A program made the position numbers and the translations under genes. The notes beneath the pieces are model-generated. The model was given only the letters and a program-made list of their open reading frames with translations, searched no databases and was not told the DNA's origin. A DNA stretch of 64,000 nt from Paraburkholderia humisilvae. Lineage in GTDB: Bacteria > Pseudomonadota > Gammaproteobacteria > Burkholderiales > Burkholderiaceae. The DNA lies in the NCBI RefSeq assembly GCF_902859855.1, contig NZ_CADIKH010000012.1, forward strand, positions 1 to 64,000, given 5' to 3'. Shown in pieces: positions 53,706 to 62,829 of this stretch. Each line of letters starts with the position of its first letter. Position 1 is the first letter of the stretch.

Positions 53706-54452
53706 ATGATTCCTTCTCTACAAAAAGCACTGATCTGTTCACTGGCTTTGTTCGTAGTCGGCCGTGCGACCCTGGCGGCCAGCAATCCGGACACGCTATG
53801 GAACATCATTAGTGAACAATGTGTGCCCGCACAACAGACCACCGCCAAACCGGGCGAATGTACGAATGTCAACTTGACGAAGCGTTATGCGATCTACAAG
53901 GATGCCGCAGGGAACACGCAGTTCCTGCTGATTCCCACCGATCGGGTCACTGGTATCGAAAGCCCACTGATTCTCAAAGCGGATGCACCGGATTATTGGG
54001 TCGATGCGTGGGATTCACGGCATTACGTCAGCGAACGAGCGCAGGTTCAACTGCCGGGAAACCAGGTCGGGCTCGCGATCAATTCCAAATTTCGCCGGTC
54101 GCAATCACAATTGCACATTCATATCGATTGCATGCGAGCCGATATCGTCGCCGCGCTCGCGCCCTTTCGCGACGAGGCGCTCAACAGGTGGCGCCCGGTC
54201 ACACTCGACGGCCTGCGTTATCGCGTAATGCGTGTCGACAACCTGTCGGGCGGGAACAATCCGTTTCGCGTCGTTGCGCGCGGCCATCCCGGCACCGATC
54301 AGATGGCCGAGCAGACCATTCTCGTCACGAGCGCGGGCCCGACCACCAGGAACGGCTGGCTCATCGTCAATAGCGCGTTGAATATTGAAGACGGCAGCGG
54401 CACGGCTGAACCGTTGCTCGATCATCAATGTGTGATTGCGAAGCATGGTTGA
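53706..54452 (+). CDS. CDP-diacylglycerol pyrophosphatase, second copy
   Basis: A 248-residue paralogue of the preceding gene with the same length and motifs (FLLIPTDRVTGIESP, QLHIHIDC). The lipobox Cys is replaced by Arg (VVGRAT), leaving a signal with a likely AxA-type cleavage site (TLAASN), so this copy would be soluble and periplasmic. Divergence is concentrated in the N-terminal third; the last 80 nt are nearly the same as in copy 1. Confidence 0.83.
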   Translation: MIPSLQKALICSLALFVVGRATLAASNPDTLWNIISEQCVPAQQTTAKPGECTNVNLTKRYAIYKDAAGNTQFLLIPTDRVTGIESPLILKADAPDYWVDAWDSRHYVSERAQVQLPGNQVGLAINSKFRRSQSQLHIHIDCMRADIVAALAPFRDEALNRWRPVTLDGLRYRVMRVDNLSGGNNPFRVVARGHPGTDQMAEQTILVTSAGPTTRNGWLIVNSALNIEDGSGTAEPLLDHQCVIAKHG

Positions 54453-54546
54453 GGTCGCATTCGACATGACATGCTACGCCAGGCGTCTCGCTCGCGGGTA
54501 CGCGTCCGAGCCGTTCCGCACCGACTTGACGCTTTGGTATCTGCGT

Positions 54547-55638
54547 CTATTGGTACGACATCGTAAATGTTGCCACTCCGTTAACCGTCCCCGGACGAAC
54601 CAGCGATTCTGTCTGAACGTATTGAATAACGAGCGGAATGCTCATGACTCCGCCATTTGAGACGCCTGCGAGCCACTGGTTCGTCGTGCCCGCACTCGGA
54701 GAGTCGGGTCCAAAGCTCACCGGATTACCTGCATTCAGAATCTGGAGCCCTACACCTTGTGCGGTCGACCCTGGCTTCAGGGATAGCGTAGTGGAGGTAT
54801 TCGATGGCGTCGTACTGTCAGTCAACGTGATGAATACGCGAATAGTCGACGAAGGGCAGTTTAGATTGATCGAGGTAGTTTGAGCGCCTGCTGTGGAACC
54901 GACGCGCTGGAACACGCTGGAACTCATTGCCGGCAGTGAAACAGATATTGCCGGCGTCGTCACGCTGCAAGCGGAGGCAGTTATTGTGCTGGAATTGGCG
55001 GGAAGGACGACCGTGAAAAGCGACGTCCCTGCATTATTAATAAAGAACACCGAGGCCTGGTTGGGCAATCCACCGCCGCCACTCGGGTTTAATGACAACG
55101 GCCCAGAGGACACGCGACCTGTCGCTACCAGATTGACAGTCACATACAACTGGGATTGAAACGTGGGACTCGTGCCCCCACCGGGCGCAGCGGAATTGTT
55201 CCACGTCGAATCCATCACTACTGAGCTACCAAATCCGCCCCCGGAAATCGACGTCGTATATCCAACGCCGGCAACCGACGTTGCACCAACCCGGTTTCGA
55301 ACCACCGGCCCCGCCGCAATCTGCCAGTACATCGGCTCGCTGCCGGAACAGTTCGCAAACTTGAAGCCCGACGTCGCACCGGGTACCGGCACAGTGATAC
55401 TCGAAATGACTGTGCCGACCGAAACGTTGACCGGTGCCGAAATACTGACAGGAAACTTCACCGAAACCGCTCCCAGATTGGTCGTAGACGAGCAACCCGC
55501 GTTGGCTTTCAGGGCGTGGCATTGAAGCACCACGCAAAGAATCAAAACCACCGCGCTCCCAGATGTCGCCCTTCGTTCGCGACGCAACACGGAACGCGAC
55601 ATACGAGACAACGCTGCAACTTTGCAAACATGATTCAT
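54547..55638 (-). CDS. Fimbrial adhesin/pilin-like protein without chaperone-usher genes
   Basis: A 363-residue exported protein with a long signal region (VVLILCVVLQCHALKANAG). The mature protein is Ser/Thr/Gly/Val-rich: GCSSTTNLGAVSVKFPVSIS, then CSVTTPAISVSLPAM, and it ends NGVATFTMSYQ, as type 1 pilins do (C-terminal penultimate Tyr). Two pilin-like halves suggest a tip adhesin. No usher or chaperone gene is present in the window. GGGGAG precedes the ATG. Base composition is lower in GC than neighbours. Confidence 0.75.
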   Translation of the reverse strand: MNHVCKVAALSRMSRSVLRRERRATSGSAVVLILCVVLQCHALKANAGCSSTTNLGAVSVKFPVSISAPVNVSVGTVISSITVPVPGATSGFKFANCSGSEPMYWQIAAGPVVRNRVGATSVAGVGYTTSISGGGFGSSVVMDSTWNNSAAPGGGTSPTFQSQLYVTVNLVATGRVSSGPLSLNPSGGGGLPNQASVFFINNAGTSLFTVVLPANSSTITASACSVTTPAISVSLPAMSSSVFQRVGSTAGAQTTSINLNCPSSTIRVFITLTDSTTPSNTSTTLSLKPGSTAQGVGLQILNAGNPVSFGPDSPSAGTTNQWLAGVSNGGVMSIPLVIQYVQTESLVRPGTVNGVATFTMSYQ

Positions 55639-55736
55639 GACGTGCTCCCCGTGCGCGAAACGGATTGCGCTCATCACAACGCAGAGTAGCTGAAATCGTC
55701 TTGTAGTAAAGCCATAAACTATCTGGTGCGTTAACG

Positions 55737-55768
55737 AAAACCGGCGTCGCTTTGACACGACGCCGGCC
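55737..55768 (-). terminator. Intrinsic terminator after the aldehyde dehydrogenase gene
   Basis: On the minus strand a 9-bp stem (CCGGCGTCG/CGACGCCGG) with an 8-nt loop is followed by TTTTCGTT. It lies 34 nt past the stop codon. Confidence 0.85.
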
Positions 55769-55801
55769 ATTCCGACATTTAACCGTAGCTGCTTCGGCTA
55801 C

Positions 55802-57313
55802 TCAGTTCAGCCGCTTCAACTGCCCATCATCCGCATACCAGTCGACCGTCTTACCCGTCGTATTGATCGTCACTGCACGCGGCTCGCTAAACTGATCGAA
55901 CGACTCGATGCCGGTCTCGCGCCCCACGCCGCTGTTCTTGAAACCGCCCCACGGCGAGGCCGGGTCCAGCCGGTGATGGTCGTTCACCCACACCATCCCG
56001 AACTCGAGCTTGCTCGCAACACGGTGCGCGCGCGCGACGTCGATCGTCCACACCGATGCGGCAAGCCCGAACTGCGTATCGTTGGCGATGCGGATCGCGT
56101 CCGCTTCATCCTTGAACGGCATCACGACCGTCACCGGGCCGAACACTTCGTCCTGACCGATCTCGCATTGCGGATTCACGTCATACAGCACCGTCGGCTC
56201 CAGATAGAAACCTTGCGACAGATGCGCCGGAATCTTGCCGCCCGTCAGGAGCTTTGCGCCGTCCTTGTCCGCGCGTGCGAGCATGCCGAGAATCCGCTGA
56301 CGCGAACGGTCCGAGATGACCGGGCCGAGCTGCGTCTTCGGGTCTTCCGGATCGCCGACGCGAATGCCCGCCGCCTTCGTGCGAAAGCGTTCAAGGAACT
56401 GCTGATAAATCGTTTCCTGCACGAGAATACGCGCGCCGCACACACAGGTCTGCCCCGCACCGATGAATGACCCAAATGCCGCGCCGTTGACTGCGCGTTC
56501 AAGGTCCATATCGTCGAACAGGATCATCGCGCCCTTGCCTCCCAGTTCCAGCGTGGTCAGCGCGAACGTGCGCGCCGCCGCTTCGCCGATCGAGCGGCCC
56601 ACTTCGGTGCCGCCGGTAAACACGACCTTGCGGATCAGCTCGTGCTTGGCGAGCGCGGCGCCGCAGATGCGGCCTTCGCCGTTCACAACGTTCACCACGC
56701 CCTTCGGCACGCCCGCTTCTTCAAGCAGACGCACGAGACGCACGGTCGTCAGCGGAGTCTGCTCGGACGCCTTGATCACGACGCTATTCCCGGTCGCCAG
56801 CGCCGGTGCGAGGCTCTTCGACAGAATCATCAGTGGATGGTTGAACGACGTCATCAGCGCGACCACGCCGAGCGGCACGCGCTGCGTGTAGCACAGGTAC
56901 GGGCCTTCAATCGGAATCACATCGCTGCGGCGCGTCAGCGCGAGCGCGGCGAAATAGCGGTAAAACTGCGGCAGGCGCGAAATCTGCGCGCGTGTCTCAC
57001 TGATCGGCCGTCCGTTGTTCAGCGTTTCGAGCTTGTAGAAATTCTCGAGGTCCGCTTCGAACAGATCGGCAAAACGGTTCATGATGCGCGCACGCTGCTG
57101 GATCGGCATATCGCGCCATGCGCCGCCTTCGAACGCTGTGTGACCGGCGCGCACGGCGCGGTCGACGTCCGCTTCCGATGCCGCCGCGAGGCTGCCGATC
57201 ACCGCGCCCGTCGCCGGGTTCACGATATCCATCGTGCGCCCGCCTTCGGCGCCGGTCCATTCACCATCGATCAGAAGCTGCGCTTCGAGGTGCTGCTTGT
57301 TGACTGCATCCAT
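55802..57313 (-). CDS. Aldehyde dehydrogenase family protein
   Basis: A 503-residue NAD(P)-dependent aldehyde dehydrogenase. The cofactor region is SFNHPLMILSKSLAPALATG and VFTGGTEVGRSIGE. The catalytic Glu is in LELGGKGAMILFDD and the Cys in GAGQTCVCGARIL. It lies in an apparent operon after an enoyl-CoA hydratase and an MFS transporter (29 nt gap), consistent with a CoA-dependent aromatic or side-chain breakdown route. The substrate is not identifiable. Confidence 0.88.
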   Translation of the reverse strand: MDAVNKQHLEAQLLIDGEWTGAEGGRTMDIVNPATGAVIGSLAAASEADVDRAVRAGHTAFEGGAWRDMPIQQRARIMNRFADLFEADLENFYKLETLNNGRPISETRAQISRLPQFYRYFAALALTRRSDVIPIEGPYLCYTQRVPLGVVALMTSFNHPLMILSKSLAPALATGNSVVIKASEQTPLTTVRLVRLLEEAGVPKGVVNVVNGEGRICGAALAKHELIRKVVFTGGTEVGRSIGEAAARTFALTTLELGGKGAMILFDDMDLERAVNGAAFGSFIGAGQTCVCGARILVQETIYQQFLERFRTKAAGIRVGDPEDPKTQLGPVISDRSRQRILGMLARADKDGAKLLTGGKIPAHLSQGFYLEPTVLYDVNPQCEIGQDEVFGPVTVVMPFKDEADAIRIANDTQFGLAASVWTIDVARAHRVASKLEFGMVWVNDHHRLDPASPWGGFKNSGVGRETGIESFDQFSEPRAVTINTTGKTVDWYADDGQLKRLN

Positions 57314-57341
57314 AGCGGTTTTCCTTGCATTTTCCATTGAA

Positions 57342-58739
57342 TCACTTGAGCGGCGAAACCCGGGCGGCTGCGTTGACGCCGTCGTGCGCGTGCGCTTCGC
57401 CCGGTTGAAGGTCTTCGAGGCGCTGGCCGGTCGGTTCGACGCCCAGCCATGCGACCACGACAATCTGGATGGCAAGCAGGCCGATCATCAGCGCAAGCAC
57501 GCCGACGACGCCATACTGCGCAAACAGCGCGACGACAATGAACGGCGTCACGATGGTTGCCCCACGTCCCAGCGTATTACAGATGCCGGATGCGCGCAGG
57601 CGCACTTCGGTCGGAAACAGTTCGGGCACGTACACCGCGAACAGCAGCGCGACCAGCACGTAAATCGGAATGGTCAGCAGCAGACCGATCACCGGCAGCA
57701 GCAGCGGATTGCTGACAAACGGATAGATCGCGCCGAACAGGATCGCGCACAGCGACGCGATGATGATGGTCTTCTTGCGACCCCATGAATCGGCGGTGAA
57801 CGCGCCGATCGCCGCACCGACCGGCGCGCCGACCGACATCACGAGCGCATAGCCGAACGACTTCGCGATGCTGAAGCCCTGGTGCACGAAGAAGGTGGGC
57901 AGCCACGTCACGAAACCGTATAGCAGCGTGTTGATCACGATCAGACACACGCAGCCGACGATCATCCGTTGCAGCATCGTGCCGACGAACAGCGAACCGA
58001 AGCCGATTGACTGTGGATGCGCCGGCCTGGCCGAAGCGATCACCGGTGGCGGCAGCGGTTTGCCCTTCTCATCTGCAATCTGTGCTTCGATGCGCTGCAG
58101 GATCGCTTCGGCCTCCTGCTCGCGGCCAGCGGCTTCGAGCCAGCGCGGCGACTCGGGCAGCGACTTGCGCGCGTACCACACGCCGAGCGCGCCGATGCCG
58201 CCGAGCACGAACATCGCACGCCAGCCGAACGCGGGAATCACGAGCAAGCCGATCAGCCCCGCGATCGGCAGACCGGTCACGACAAACACCGCCATCAGCC
58301 CCTGCAGCCGGCCGCGCTTACGCGGCGGCACAAACTCCGCCAGCGTCGAATAGCCGACCACGTTCTCCGCGCCCAGACCGACACCCATCAGAAAGCGGCA
58401 TGCGATCAGCACATTCATCGTCGGCGAAATCGCCGCGCCAAGCGACGCGAGCCCGAAAATCGCCAGATTCACCTGATAGGTAAAGCGGCGGCCGAAACGG
58501 TCGCCGAGAAAACCGGTGACGAGCGAGCCGAGCATCATGCCGAGGAACGTCAGCGATACGAACAGCGCGTTTTGCCCGAGCGTCGAGAAACCTGTCTTCA
58601 GCGTCGCGCCCAGCACCGTTGACGCGACATAGATGTCGAATCCGTCGAAAAACATGCCGATGCCGATCAGCCACATGATCCGACGATGAAATCCGGACAT
58701 CGGCAGCCGGTCGAGTCTTGCACCTGCATTCACGTTCAT
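57342..58739 (-). CDS. MFS transporter, sugar/aromatic acid type
   Basis: A 465-residue protein with 12 predicted helices. It carries the MFS motifs GFLGDRFGRRFTYQ (loop 2-3), PESPRWLEAAGR in the central loop and DSWGRKKTIIIASL (loop 8-9), as in the AAHS/sugar porter group. The likely role is uptake of the substrate handled by the flanking hydratase and dehydrogenase. Confidence 0.87.
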   Translation of the reverse strand: MNVNAGARLDRLPMSGFHRRIMWLIGIGMFFDGFDIYVASTVLGATLKTGFSTLGQNALFVSLTFLGMMLGSLVTGFLGDRFGRRFTYQVNLAIFGLASLGAAISPTMNVLIACRFLMGVGLGAENVVGYSTLAEFVPPRKRGRLQGLMAVFVVTGLPIAGLIGLLVIPAFGWRAMFVLGGIGALGVWYARKSLPESPRWLEAAGREQEAEAILQRIEAQIADEKGKPLPPPVIASARPAHPQSIGFGSLFVGTMLQRMIVGCVCLIVINTLLYGFVTWLPTFFVHQGFSIAKSFGYALVMSVGAPVGAAIGAFTADSWGRKKTIIIASLCAILFGAIYPFVSNPLLLPVIGLLLTIPIYVLVALLFAVYVPELFPTEVRLRASGICNTLGRGATIVTPFIVVALFAQYGVVGVLALMIGLLAIQIVVVAWLGVEPTGQRLEDLQPGEAHAHDGVNAAARVSPLK

Positions 58740-58920
58740 GTTCTGCGTCTCCAGCCAGTTTCCGGTCTGTTGTTCTGCAAGGCCGCCGCGGGTTGGCGAC
58801 CTCGGGTGAGTCTTAGGTGTGTCTTACGTGTGTCTTGAATGAGTCAATCGTTACGTCGCTTGTTGCATCAATCGCGCTTCGGTCGCGCTTCAGTCGTTGC
58901 CGGGTTGCGCACCGCCCGCG

Positions 58921-59652
58921 CTAGCGGCTTTGCATCAGCCGCAGGCTCGCCACGGTCAGCGTTTCGGTCGCGAGCTGAAAGTTCTGCTGCAGCGTATTGT
59001 CTTCCGCCGCCTGGAAAAACGCCTTGCATTGACGAGCGCCGGCTTCGTCCAGCGCAAGAATGCGTTCGACCAGTTCATCGGCGGCGCCGGTCAGTGCGTC
59101 AGGCTTGCTGACCTGCGTGATCAGGCCCGCGTCGAGCGCGACCGCTGGCGTGATCGGGTCGCCGAACAGCACCATCGGAAACACCCGCTTAGGCAGCGCG
59201 TAACGACCGAGGTACGCCATGATCGCCGCGGGCGGCAGGCCTTTTTTCATCTCGGGGAACGCGAGGCGCGCGTCGCTCGACACGATCGCGAAGTCGCACA
59301 GGATCGCCAGGCCGAAGCCAAAGCCGAACGCGTCGCCCTGCACTTCGGCGATGCTGATCAACGACGTGTCGCGCAACAGCTGTTTCAGCTCGATCAGGCG
59401 CGCGACTTCGGCGTGAATCGACGCGGCGTCGCGGCCGGCGCGTTCGCGGCCTGTACAGAATGCGTGGCCCGTCGCGCGCAGCCGCAGCACGCGCGCGCGC
59501 GGCTCGATCGCCTCGCTGCGCAACGCGGCGATCATCGCGTCGAACATCGGCCCGGTCACTTCGTTACCGGCGTCCGGATTGTTCAGCGTGAACGTGAGTA
59601 CCGCACCGGCCTTTTCGATCAATACCGGTTGCGGCAAAGAAACGTGATCCAC
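58921..59652 (-). CDS. Enoyl-CoA hydratase/isomerase family protein
   Basis: A 243-residue crotonase-fold enzyme. The oxyanion-hole regions are HAFCTGRERAG and VQGDAFGFGFGLAILCDFAI, and FPEMKKGLPPAAIMAYLGRY follows. A GTG start is set by AGGAGGGCAT; the frame is open 15 codons more, through the promoter. It is the first gene of the GntR-linked operon. Confidence 0.85.
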   Translation of the reverse strand: MDHVSLPQPVLIEKAGAVLTFTLNNPDAGNEVTGPMFDAMIAALRSEAIEPRARVLRLRATGHAFCTGRERAGRDAASIHAEVARLIELKQLLRDTSLISIAEVQGDAFGFGFGLAILCDFAIVSSDARLAFPEMKKGLPPAAIMAYLGRYALPKRVFPMVLFGDPITPAVALDAGLITQVSKPDALTGAADELVERILALDEAGARQCKAFFQAAEDNTLQQNFQLATETLTVASLRLMQSR

Positions 59653-59674
59653 ATGCCCTCCTGTGTTGTATAAT

Positions 59675-59684
59675 CTGTATACAG
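59675..59684. promoter_or_regulatory. Palindrome in the operon promoter, probable GntR operator
   Basis: CTGTATACAG is a perfect 10-bp palindrome lying between -35- and -10-like elements of the leftward operon, 23 nt before its GTG. TGTATACA cores are common GntR/FCD operators and a GntR gene is divergent. Confidence 0.55.
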
Positions 59685-59864
59685 CGTATTCAATCAATGC
59701 CGCAGTGTCAACCGGAACGCTGGACGAAGGGTTATTACCGTGAGTTGCTGGCGAGCCGAACAGACTGAAAACCGGCGCAGAATGGGCCGGCGTCAGGTGT
59801 GCGACGGCGCGCGCCGGTCAGGCGCAAATCGGCTGCAAATCGGGACGGGAGAAGGGAGCTCCAA

Positions 59865-60629
59865 TTGCGAACCGCAAAAAATGCCGGGAAAGGCGAACCT
59901 CAGGACGCGCAACAGGTTGCCGCGGCACCACCGCTCGATACGATCGGCCGCAAATACCACGCGCGCATGCGCACCATCGATGCGACCAGCGATTCACTCA
60001 GCGAAGGCGTGGTCGTGCCGGCGCTGCGCGAAGCCATTGTCGAAGGTGTGCTCGCGCCCGGTAGCCGCTTGTCCGAAGTGCAGGTCGCGAAGCAGCTGAA
60101 TGTAAGCCGCACGCCGATGCGCGAAGCCTTCGCGCAGCTCGAACGTGAAGGGCTCGTGATGGTGCTGCCGCGCATCGGTGCCTTTGTGCGTTCCGTCACC
60201 GTGCGTGACGTCGAAGAGATCTATACGGTGCGTGCGGCGCTCGAATGCCTCGCGGTGCAATTGGCCGCGGACCGTATCACCGCGCTCGGGCGCGCCCAGC
60301 TCGACGACGTGGTCAGCGCGATGAAAGCGGCAGTGGTCACCGAAGATCCGGCCAGCTATGTCGATGCGCTCGACCGCTTCTATACGGTCGTGATGACAAT
60401 CGCCGATAACAGAACACTGCAGGAGAGTCACGCGGCGCTCATTGGGCCGGTACGGCGCGTGCGGCGTATCGCGATGGCGCGTGGCGGGCGCATGCGCTCG
60501 TCCTACGAGCAGTCAGTGCGGATTCGCGACGCGATCGTCAATCACGATCCGCGCGCACAGGATTTGATGCGCGAACAACTACAGGGGGCGTGCAAGGCCG
60601 CGCTGGATGTGCTGAATCACGTTGAGTGA
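59865..60629 (+). CDS. GntR-family (FCD) transcriptional regulator
   Basis: About 254 residues. The winged HTH lies in GVVVPALREAIVEGVLAPGS and VAKQLNVSRTPMREAFAQLE. The FCD effector domain follows (VRDVEEIYTVRAALECLAVQL). A TTG start preceded by GGAGAAGGGAG is chosen; an ATG at 59967 would still include the whole HTH. It is divergent from the hydratase-MFS-ALDH operon, its likely target. Confidence 0.85.
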   Translation: MRTAKNAGKGEPQDAQQVAAAPPLDTIGRKYHARMRTIDATSDSLSEGVVVPALREAIVEGVLAPGSRLSEVQVAKQLNVSRTPMREAFAQLEREGLVMVLPRIGAFVRSVTVRDVEEIYTVRAALECLAVQLAADRITALGRAQLDDVVSAMKAAVVTEDPASYVDALDRFYTVVMTIADNRTLQESHAALIGPVRRVRRIAMARGGRMRSSYEQSVRIRDAIVNHDPRAQDLMREQLQGACKAALDVLNHVE

Positions 60630-60660
60630 ATGAAGCGGGGTCTGCGGGGCCCGACTTCAT
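60630..60660. terminator. Hairpin between GntR and liuD
   Basis: ATGAAG/CTTCAT and GGG/CCC pair around a G-rich loop directly after the GntR stop codon, between convergent genes. No U-tract is visible, so terminator function is uncertain. Confidence 0.35.
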
Positions 60661-60719
60661 GGCACGCGCCAGGGCGGAACTCGACAGCCCGCGCGGTGCA
60701 CTGGCCTACGCGCGGTACA

Positions 60720-62747
60720 TCACTCGCTGGCGAGCACTAGCAACTGCGCGCCGTCCGCGACCTGATCGCCGACCGCATAGAGCACTTCCGACACGATGCC
60801 CGCGGCGGGCGCGCCGATCGTATGCTCCATCTTCATCGCCTCCATCACGATCAGCGGTGCGCCCTTCTCGACCTTCGTGCCCGGCTCGACGAGCACCGCG
60901 ATCACCTTGCCCGGCATCGGCGCGGTCAATCGGCCTTCGCCATGCTCGGCGTCGGCCGCGTGCGCGAGCAGGTTCTGCCATTCGAATGCAAGCGCCTCGC
61001 CGCGGCAGAACACATGAAACGTGTCGCTGTCGATCAACACCCGGCCCGTCACGCGCGTGTTGCCCAGCGTTGCGCCGTATTCGTGCGGTTCCCCGCCGCC
61101 CCACCATGCGAACGGCGCGCGGCGCTCCGCGTACTCAAGCGTCTGCTCGGCGCCATCGCGCACGAACGTAACGGCGAGCGGTGCGTCGCTTTCGATGTCG
61201 ATCCAGTTGAACGTGCGTTGATAGCCGCCATTCAGGCGCCAATGCGCAAGCGCCTCCCAGGGCGACGCGCCACACTTGGCGCCACCGGCCGCATCCCCTT
61301 CGCGTTCGAGCAGCGCCGCGCACGCGAGCGCGAGTGCGGCATCGAGCGGTTTTGGCGCCGGCGCAAACAGCGCTTCACGGTGCCGCTCGATCAGCCCGGT
61401 GTCCAGATCGCCGCTCACGAACGGCCCGCTCGCGACGATCCGGCGCAGAAACTCGACATTCGTATGCGGACCGACCACTTCGCATGCCTGTAGCGCGCGG
61501 CTCATCCGCTGCAGCGCGTCGGCGCGCGTCGCGCCATAAACGATCAGCTTCGCGATCATCGGATCGTAAAACGGTGTGATCGTGTCGCCCTCGCGCACGC
61601 CGCTATCGATGCGTACCGGCGCGCGCGGTCCGCCGGGCAGCGCGCCGATCGTGAATTCGACACCGTCGGGCATCCGCAAATGCTTGAGCGTGCCGGTCGA
61701 CGGCAGAAAGCCGCGCGCCGGATGCTCCGCGTAGAGACGCGCTTCGATCGCGTGTCCGCTCAGTTGCAACTGCTCCTGACTGCACGGCAGCGGTTCGCCA
61801 GCCGCCACCCGCAACTGCCATTCGACGAGATCATGCCCCGTCACCATTTCGGTGACCGGATGCTCGACCTGCAGACGCGTATTCATCTCCATGAAGTAAA
61901 AATCGCCACCGGTCATGATGAATTCGACGGTGCCGGCGCCGACGTAGCCGACCGCGCGCGCCGCTGCGACCGCCGCTTCGCCCATCGCGCGACGCAACGC
62001 GTCGGAAAGCCCCGGCGCGGGCGCTTCTTCCAGCACCTTCTGATGGCGGCGCTGCACCGAGCAATCGCGATCGAACAGGTAGACCACCGCTCCGTGCGTA
62101 TCGGCGAACACCTGCACTTCGACGTGACGCGGCCGCGTCAGATACTTTTCAATCAGCACGCGATCGTTGCCGAAGCTGCTCGCCGCCTCGCGTTTGCACG
62201 ACGTGAGCGCCGCCGCGAAGTCCGCGCTGCGCTCGACCACGCGCATGCCCTTGCCGCCACCGCCCGCGCTCGCTTTCAGCAGCACCGGGTAGCCGATCGC
62301 ATCCGCTTCGCCGCGCAACAGTTCAGCGTTCTGATCGTCGCCGTGGTAACCAGGGACGAGCGGCACCGCAGCCGCATGCATCAACGCCTTCGCGGCCGCC
62401 TTCGACCCCATCGCAGCGATCGCGTCGACCGGCGGCCCGATGAAAACGATGCCAGCCGCCTCGCAGGCCTGCGCGAAGTCTTCGTTCTCCGACAAAAAGC
62501 CATAGCCTGGATGCACGGCCTGCGCGCCGCTCGTGCGCGCCGCGTCGATGATCCGCTCGATTTGCAGATAGCTTTCCGCTGCCATCGAACCGCCGATATG
62601 CACCGCTTCGTCGCAAGCGTAGACGTGCTTCGCTTTCGCGTCGGCATCGGAATAGACCGCCACACTGGCGATGCCGAGCCGCTTGCAGGTGGCGGCGACG
62701 CGGCACGCAATTTCGCCCCGGTTCGCTATCAGGATCTTGTTGAACAT
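60720..62747 (-). CDS. liuD: Methylcrotonyl-CoA carboxylase, biotin-containing alpha subunit
   Basis: A 675-residue biotin carboxylase/biotin carrier fusion. It starts FNKILIANRGEIACRVAATC. ATP-grasp motifs include KASAGGGGKGMRVV, FDRDCSVQRRHQKVLEEAPA and EMNTRLQVEHPVTE. The biotinyl Lys is near 637 in VMEAMKMEHT. With a LiuC-type hydratase and a LiuB-type carboxyltransferase upstream, it belongs to leucine/isovalerate breakdown (3-methylcrotonyl-CoA to 3-methylglutaconyl-CoA). The ATG MFNKIL is the family start. Confidence 0.92.
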   Translation of the reverse strand: MFNKILIANRGEIACRVAATCKRLGIASVAVYSDADAKAKHVYACDEAVHIGGSMAAESYLQIERIIDAARTSGAQAVHPGYGFLSENEDFAQACEAAGIVFIGPPVDAIAAMGSKAAAKALMHAAAVPLVPGYHGDDQNAELLRGEADAIGYPVLLKASAGGGGKGMRVVERSADFAAALTSCKREAASSFGNDRVLIEKYLTRPRHVEVQVFADTHGAVVYLFDRDCSVQRRHQKVLEEAPAPGLSDALRRAMGEAAVAAARAVGYVGAGTVEFIMTGGDFYFMEMNTRLQVEHPVTEMVTGHDLVEWQLRVAAGEPLPCSQEQLQLSGHAIEARLYAEHPARGFLPSTGTLKHLRMPDGVEFTIGALPGGPRAPVRIDSGVREGDTITPFYDPMIAKLIVYGATRADALQRMSRALQACEVVGPHTNVEFLRRIVASGPFVSGDLDTGLIERHREALFAPAPKPLDAALALACAALLEREGDAAGGAKCGASPWEALAHWRLNGGYQRTFNWIDIESDAPLAVTFVRDGAEQTLEYAERRAPFAWWGGGEPHEYGATLGNTRVTGRVLIDSDTFHVFCRGEALAFEWQNLLAHAADAEHGEGRLTAPMPGKVIAVLVEPGTKVEKGAPLIVMEAMKMEHTIGAPAAGIVSEVLYAVGDQVADGAQLLVLASE

Positions 62748-62829
62748 GTGTTTGCCTTGGCGCTGTGAGTCGTCGCGGGTGGGTATAACGTGGCGCGCGG
62801 GTTGCGGTTCGACAGCCGGCCTGCGCGCG

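Noticed and set aside
53372..53872. Minus-strand open frame between the cdh copies
   Set aside because: It overlaps the start of the second cdh gene, has no ribosome-binding site, and I recognise no domain; at most a relic.
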